NCBI GenBank assembly: GCA_014323795.1
Contig: JACONK010000001.1
Coordinates: forward strand, 65,138 to 129,137
Direction: 5' to 3'
Length of the DNA stretch: 64,000 nt
Origin: Paracoccaceae bacterium
GTDB lineage: Bacteria; Pseudomonadota; Alphaproteobacteria; Rhodobacterales; Rhodobacteraceae
The position numbers were made by a program, and so were the translations under genes. The notes under the pieces are model-generated. The model did no database searches, was not told the DNA's origin, and saw only the letters and a list, made by a program, of their open reading frames with translations. This document shows positions 62,141 to 64,000 of this stretch, piece after piece (the stretch's first letter is position 1; every line of letters begins with the position of its first letter).

Positions 62141-63385
62141 TTATTCCGCTGCGACAGATTGGCCGTAGCGGCGATTCAGAATGGAGTCGATCACGTCCTG
62201 GTCGGCCTGCCCGCCGAGGTCGCGGATAGCCTGGGCAAAACGGTTGACGATGTTGGTGACCGCATCGCGGTTTAGCTGGTTGAGTATGCCGATACGCACC
62301 TGCACAGGCTCGCCAAGTGTCGGCCAGATGCCGAAGTTCCGGGCGCGGCAGTGCTGCACAAGCTCCATTTCGCGGCCACGCAGGTTACCCGGCAGGTCAA
62401 GGACGACCAGAGACGTCATGTTGGATGTCACTTTGCAGCCGATCGCCTCCACCGCTTCGCGAAGGACGCTTTCGTGTGTTTCGTATGATTGGGCGCGGTC
62501 GGCGATACCTTGTTCCAGCGTCAGGCGCAGGGATTCATGGAAGGCGGCAACAGCATAGGCGGAATGGGTGCGGTGATAAGTGCCTTTTTCGACGTCTTTT
62601 CCTTCGACGATACCCCAGTGGCGGGCCTCAAAGATCGGGTGGTTGGCGTAGGCATAAGCCCCGTGCGCCTTAAGTTCGTCAATGTAAGCGTCAGTGAAAC
62701 TGACCGGCGCGTAGGTAAGGGGCAGGCAGCAGATGCCTTTTTGCGGGCAGGAGGCCCAACCGGCCACACCCGGATAGTCGTCGATGCGGAAATCGGCCAC
62801 GCCGAGGGAGGATACCGCATCTACCAGGCCCAGAACGCCGTGGCGCTCACAGGCGTCGGAGAAACCCCGGATGTCGTTAATCCGGCCAGAACCCGTTTCC
62901 CAGTGGGCCATCAGGGCCCATTTCGGTTTGTGCTCAGCCAGCGCATCTTCTACAGCCTGCGCGTCAACGGAAGATCCGTGGGGTATTTCCACCACGATGA
63001 CAGAGGCGGTTTGCGGGTTTATCGGGTTGGCGGCCATCTCTTCTTTCGTGGCTGCGCGGATGCGCAGGGACAGGGCATCGATGCCTGAAAATGTGCCGTT
63101 GGCGAAGGCCACAACCTTATCGCCGGGCATAACCGCGGACACCATGGCGTCAAGCCCGGACCAGCCAGTGCCTGCCACGCCAAAGGTGTGGATGTTATCG
63201 GTGCCCCAGATATGACGCAGCATGTGTTTGCATTCTACCATACCGCGGAGCACGTCCGGCTGCATGTGGTCCGCCACGCCTGCTGCGGCGAAGCGGGCGA
63301 GCACACGGGCATCAGTATTACCCGGACCTGGGCCTGCTGCCAGTGTTTCGGGGATTTCGAGTTGTGGGAAAATTGCTGCGGTCAT
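62141..63385 (-). CDS. Serine-glyoxylate aminotransferase-like PLP enzyme
   Basis: This class V aminotransferase probably moves the amino group of serine to glyoxylate, giving hydroxypyruvate and glycine in the serine cycle. The 414-residue protein has [15 protein letters not shown] at 18-32, [18 protein letters not shown] around 72-89, the Asp of [12 protein letters not shown], and PLP lysine Lys216 in CPQKGICC. The ATG at 63385 is chosen because the frame upstream lacks family sequence. Together with mtkA and mtkB downstream it marks a serine-cycle operon. Alanine- or aspartate-glyoxylate activity is an alternative. Confidence 0.85.
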   Translation of the reverse strand: MTAAIFPQLEIPETLAAGPGPGNTDARVLARFAAAGVADHMQPDVLRGMVECKHMLRHIWGTDNIHTFGVAGTGWSGLDAMVSAVMPGDKVVAFANGTFSGIDALSLRIRAATKEEMAANPINPQTASVIVVEIPHGSSVDAQAVEDALAEHKPKWALMAHWETGSGRINDIRGFSDACERHGVLGLVDAVSSLGVADFRIDDYPGVAGWASCPQKGICCLPLTYAPVSFTDAYIDELKAHGAYAYANHPIFEARHWGIVEGKDVEKGTYHRTHSAYAVAAFHESLRLTLEQGIADRAQSYETHESVLREAVEAIGCKVTSNMTSLVVLDLPGNLRGREMELVQHCRARNFGIWPTLGEPVQVRIGILNQLNRDAVTNIVNRFAQAIRDLGGQADQDVIDSILNRRYGQSVAAE

Positions 63386-64000
63386 GGTGTAGCTCTCCGA
63401 TGATGCAATTCTGGTTTGTGTCGGTATTGCCGGGGCTGTACGCCCTGACAACCTCCCTTGCTTTTGGGTATCCAAATTGGGTGGTAAAAAACTACCCGCT
63501 ATGGCATGTATCCTGTTGTATGCCGAATTATACTGCTCCAAACAGGCATGTTTTACGGTTTTCAACCGGAAATTGTTTTTTTGGAAAAACGAATCGACTG
63601 ATCAAATCATGCTCACGGACAGCAATCCGCTGGTGCTGAGTGCCATGTACGAGAATTTTTGAGCGTGATTCGCGGTTTTCGGTCGTGGCGACAACAGCCG
63701 CGGCGGAGGATTTTTTTTGAGCACGGTGATGCGTGTACCGGTGGATATCGGCGTGATCGACTGGAACCTGCGGGTCATCGGCGGTGCCGGGCTGCTCGGG
63801 GTGCTGCGCGAACAATCCGGTCTGCTACGGCTGGTGATTTATGGGGATGCCACCGGCGATGTGCCGCGTCAGGCCCCGGGCGCGGGCAATTGCGTTTTAC
63901 TATGCCTCTCGCTTTTCGGATGGTGGTTAAATTGCGCGGTGTACATTGGTGAGCATAAAATTTCTTGACTTTCCGCCGTCTCACCCCTCTTTTCGGGCAC
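63386..64000. other. 615-bp region upstream of the aminotransferase gene, no gene recognised
   Basis: Apart from the promoter-like site, no gene-like frame was recognised to the window edge. Short frames to 63968 do not resemble proteins. Other serine-cycle genes may lie beyond the window. Confidence 0.4.
63503..63532 (-). promoter_or_regulatory. Possible promoter and operator of the aminotransferase-mtkAB operon
   Basis: On the minus strand TATAAT lies at 63532-63527, about 142 bp upstream of the start codon, with a weak -35 region. An inverted repeat GGCAT-N12-ATGCC at 63503-63524 lies just downstream, a shape used by LysR-type regulators. Weak to moderate evidence. Confidence 0.35.

Noticed and set aside
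63540-63610. Plus-strand terminator (CGGTT/AACCG followed later by a T-run)
   Set aside because: The stem is only 5 bp and the T-run begins 8 bases after it; no plus-strand gene precedes it.

Overview
The window reads as a chromosome segment of a Rhodobacterales-like (Roseobacter-type) alphaproteobacterium. The signs are the atpHAGDC order, a single-cysteine DksA, a DUF1476 (zeta-type F1 inhibitor) gene beside the purine genes, a split Mrp-type antiporter cluster, the uppS-cdsA-rseP-bamA-fabZ-lpxA-lpxI-lpxB block, and a fused indolepyruvate:ferredoxin oxidoreductase. No rRNA, tRNA, CRISPR array or intact prophage was recognised. Assignments rest on reading the protein sequences and remembered family features, not on database searches.

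Layout: 1-0.5 kb, the end of a methyltransferase gene. 1.2-6.8 kb, the F1 ATP synthase operon, with a structured gap of about 700 bp between atpG and atpD. 7-11 kb, prs and pheT. 11-13 kb, three decayed insertion sequences (IS3, IS5, IS3). 13-20.6 kb, a ten-gene Mrp/Mnh-like cation/proton antiporter operon on the minus strand with three D-type subunits and no full-length MrpA. 21-23.4 kb, kdsA and a phosphohexomutase. 23.8-25.4 kb, an FAD monooxygenase with a damaged motif and dksA. 25.6-29.9 kb, a moxR-coxE-type locus interrupted by a gene coding for a DNA adenine methyltransferase fused to a probable nuclease domain; coxE itself is split by one in-frame stop. 30-31.4 kb, an RTX protein. 31.6-34.8 kb, purC, a zeta-type inhibitor, purB and an I78-type lipoprotein. 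35-39.5 kb, a peptide/nickel-type ABC importer (binding protein and two permeases, no ATPase genes). 39.8-51.6 kb, miaA, then pyrH-frr-uppS-cdsA-rseP-bamA-ompH-fabZ-lpxA-lpxI-lpxB for translation recycling, lipid carrier, outer membrane assembly and lipid A. 51.5-53.7 kb, purL. 54-58.7 kb, a LysR regulator divergent from indolepyruvate:ferredoxin oxidoreductase. 58.9-63.4 kb, a dead SDR gene and a serine-cycle trio (serine-glyoxylate aminotransferase and both malate-CoA ligase subunits).

The genome looks as if it is eroding in places: long gaps without genes, three decayed IS elements, a nonsense-split coxE, a frameshifted SDR that has also lost its catalytic Tyr and Lys, and a monooxygenase lacking the DG motif. 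Housekeeping operons look intact. The serine-cycle genes suggest one-carbon or glyoxylate metabolism. The best candidates for something new are the methyltransferase-nuclease fusion inside moxR-coxE, the run of hairpins between atpG and atpD, and a possible small RNA ending at a strong terminator near 53.97 kb.
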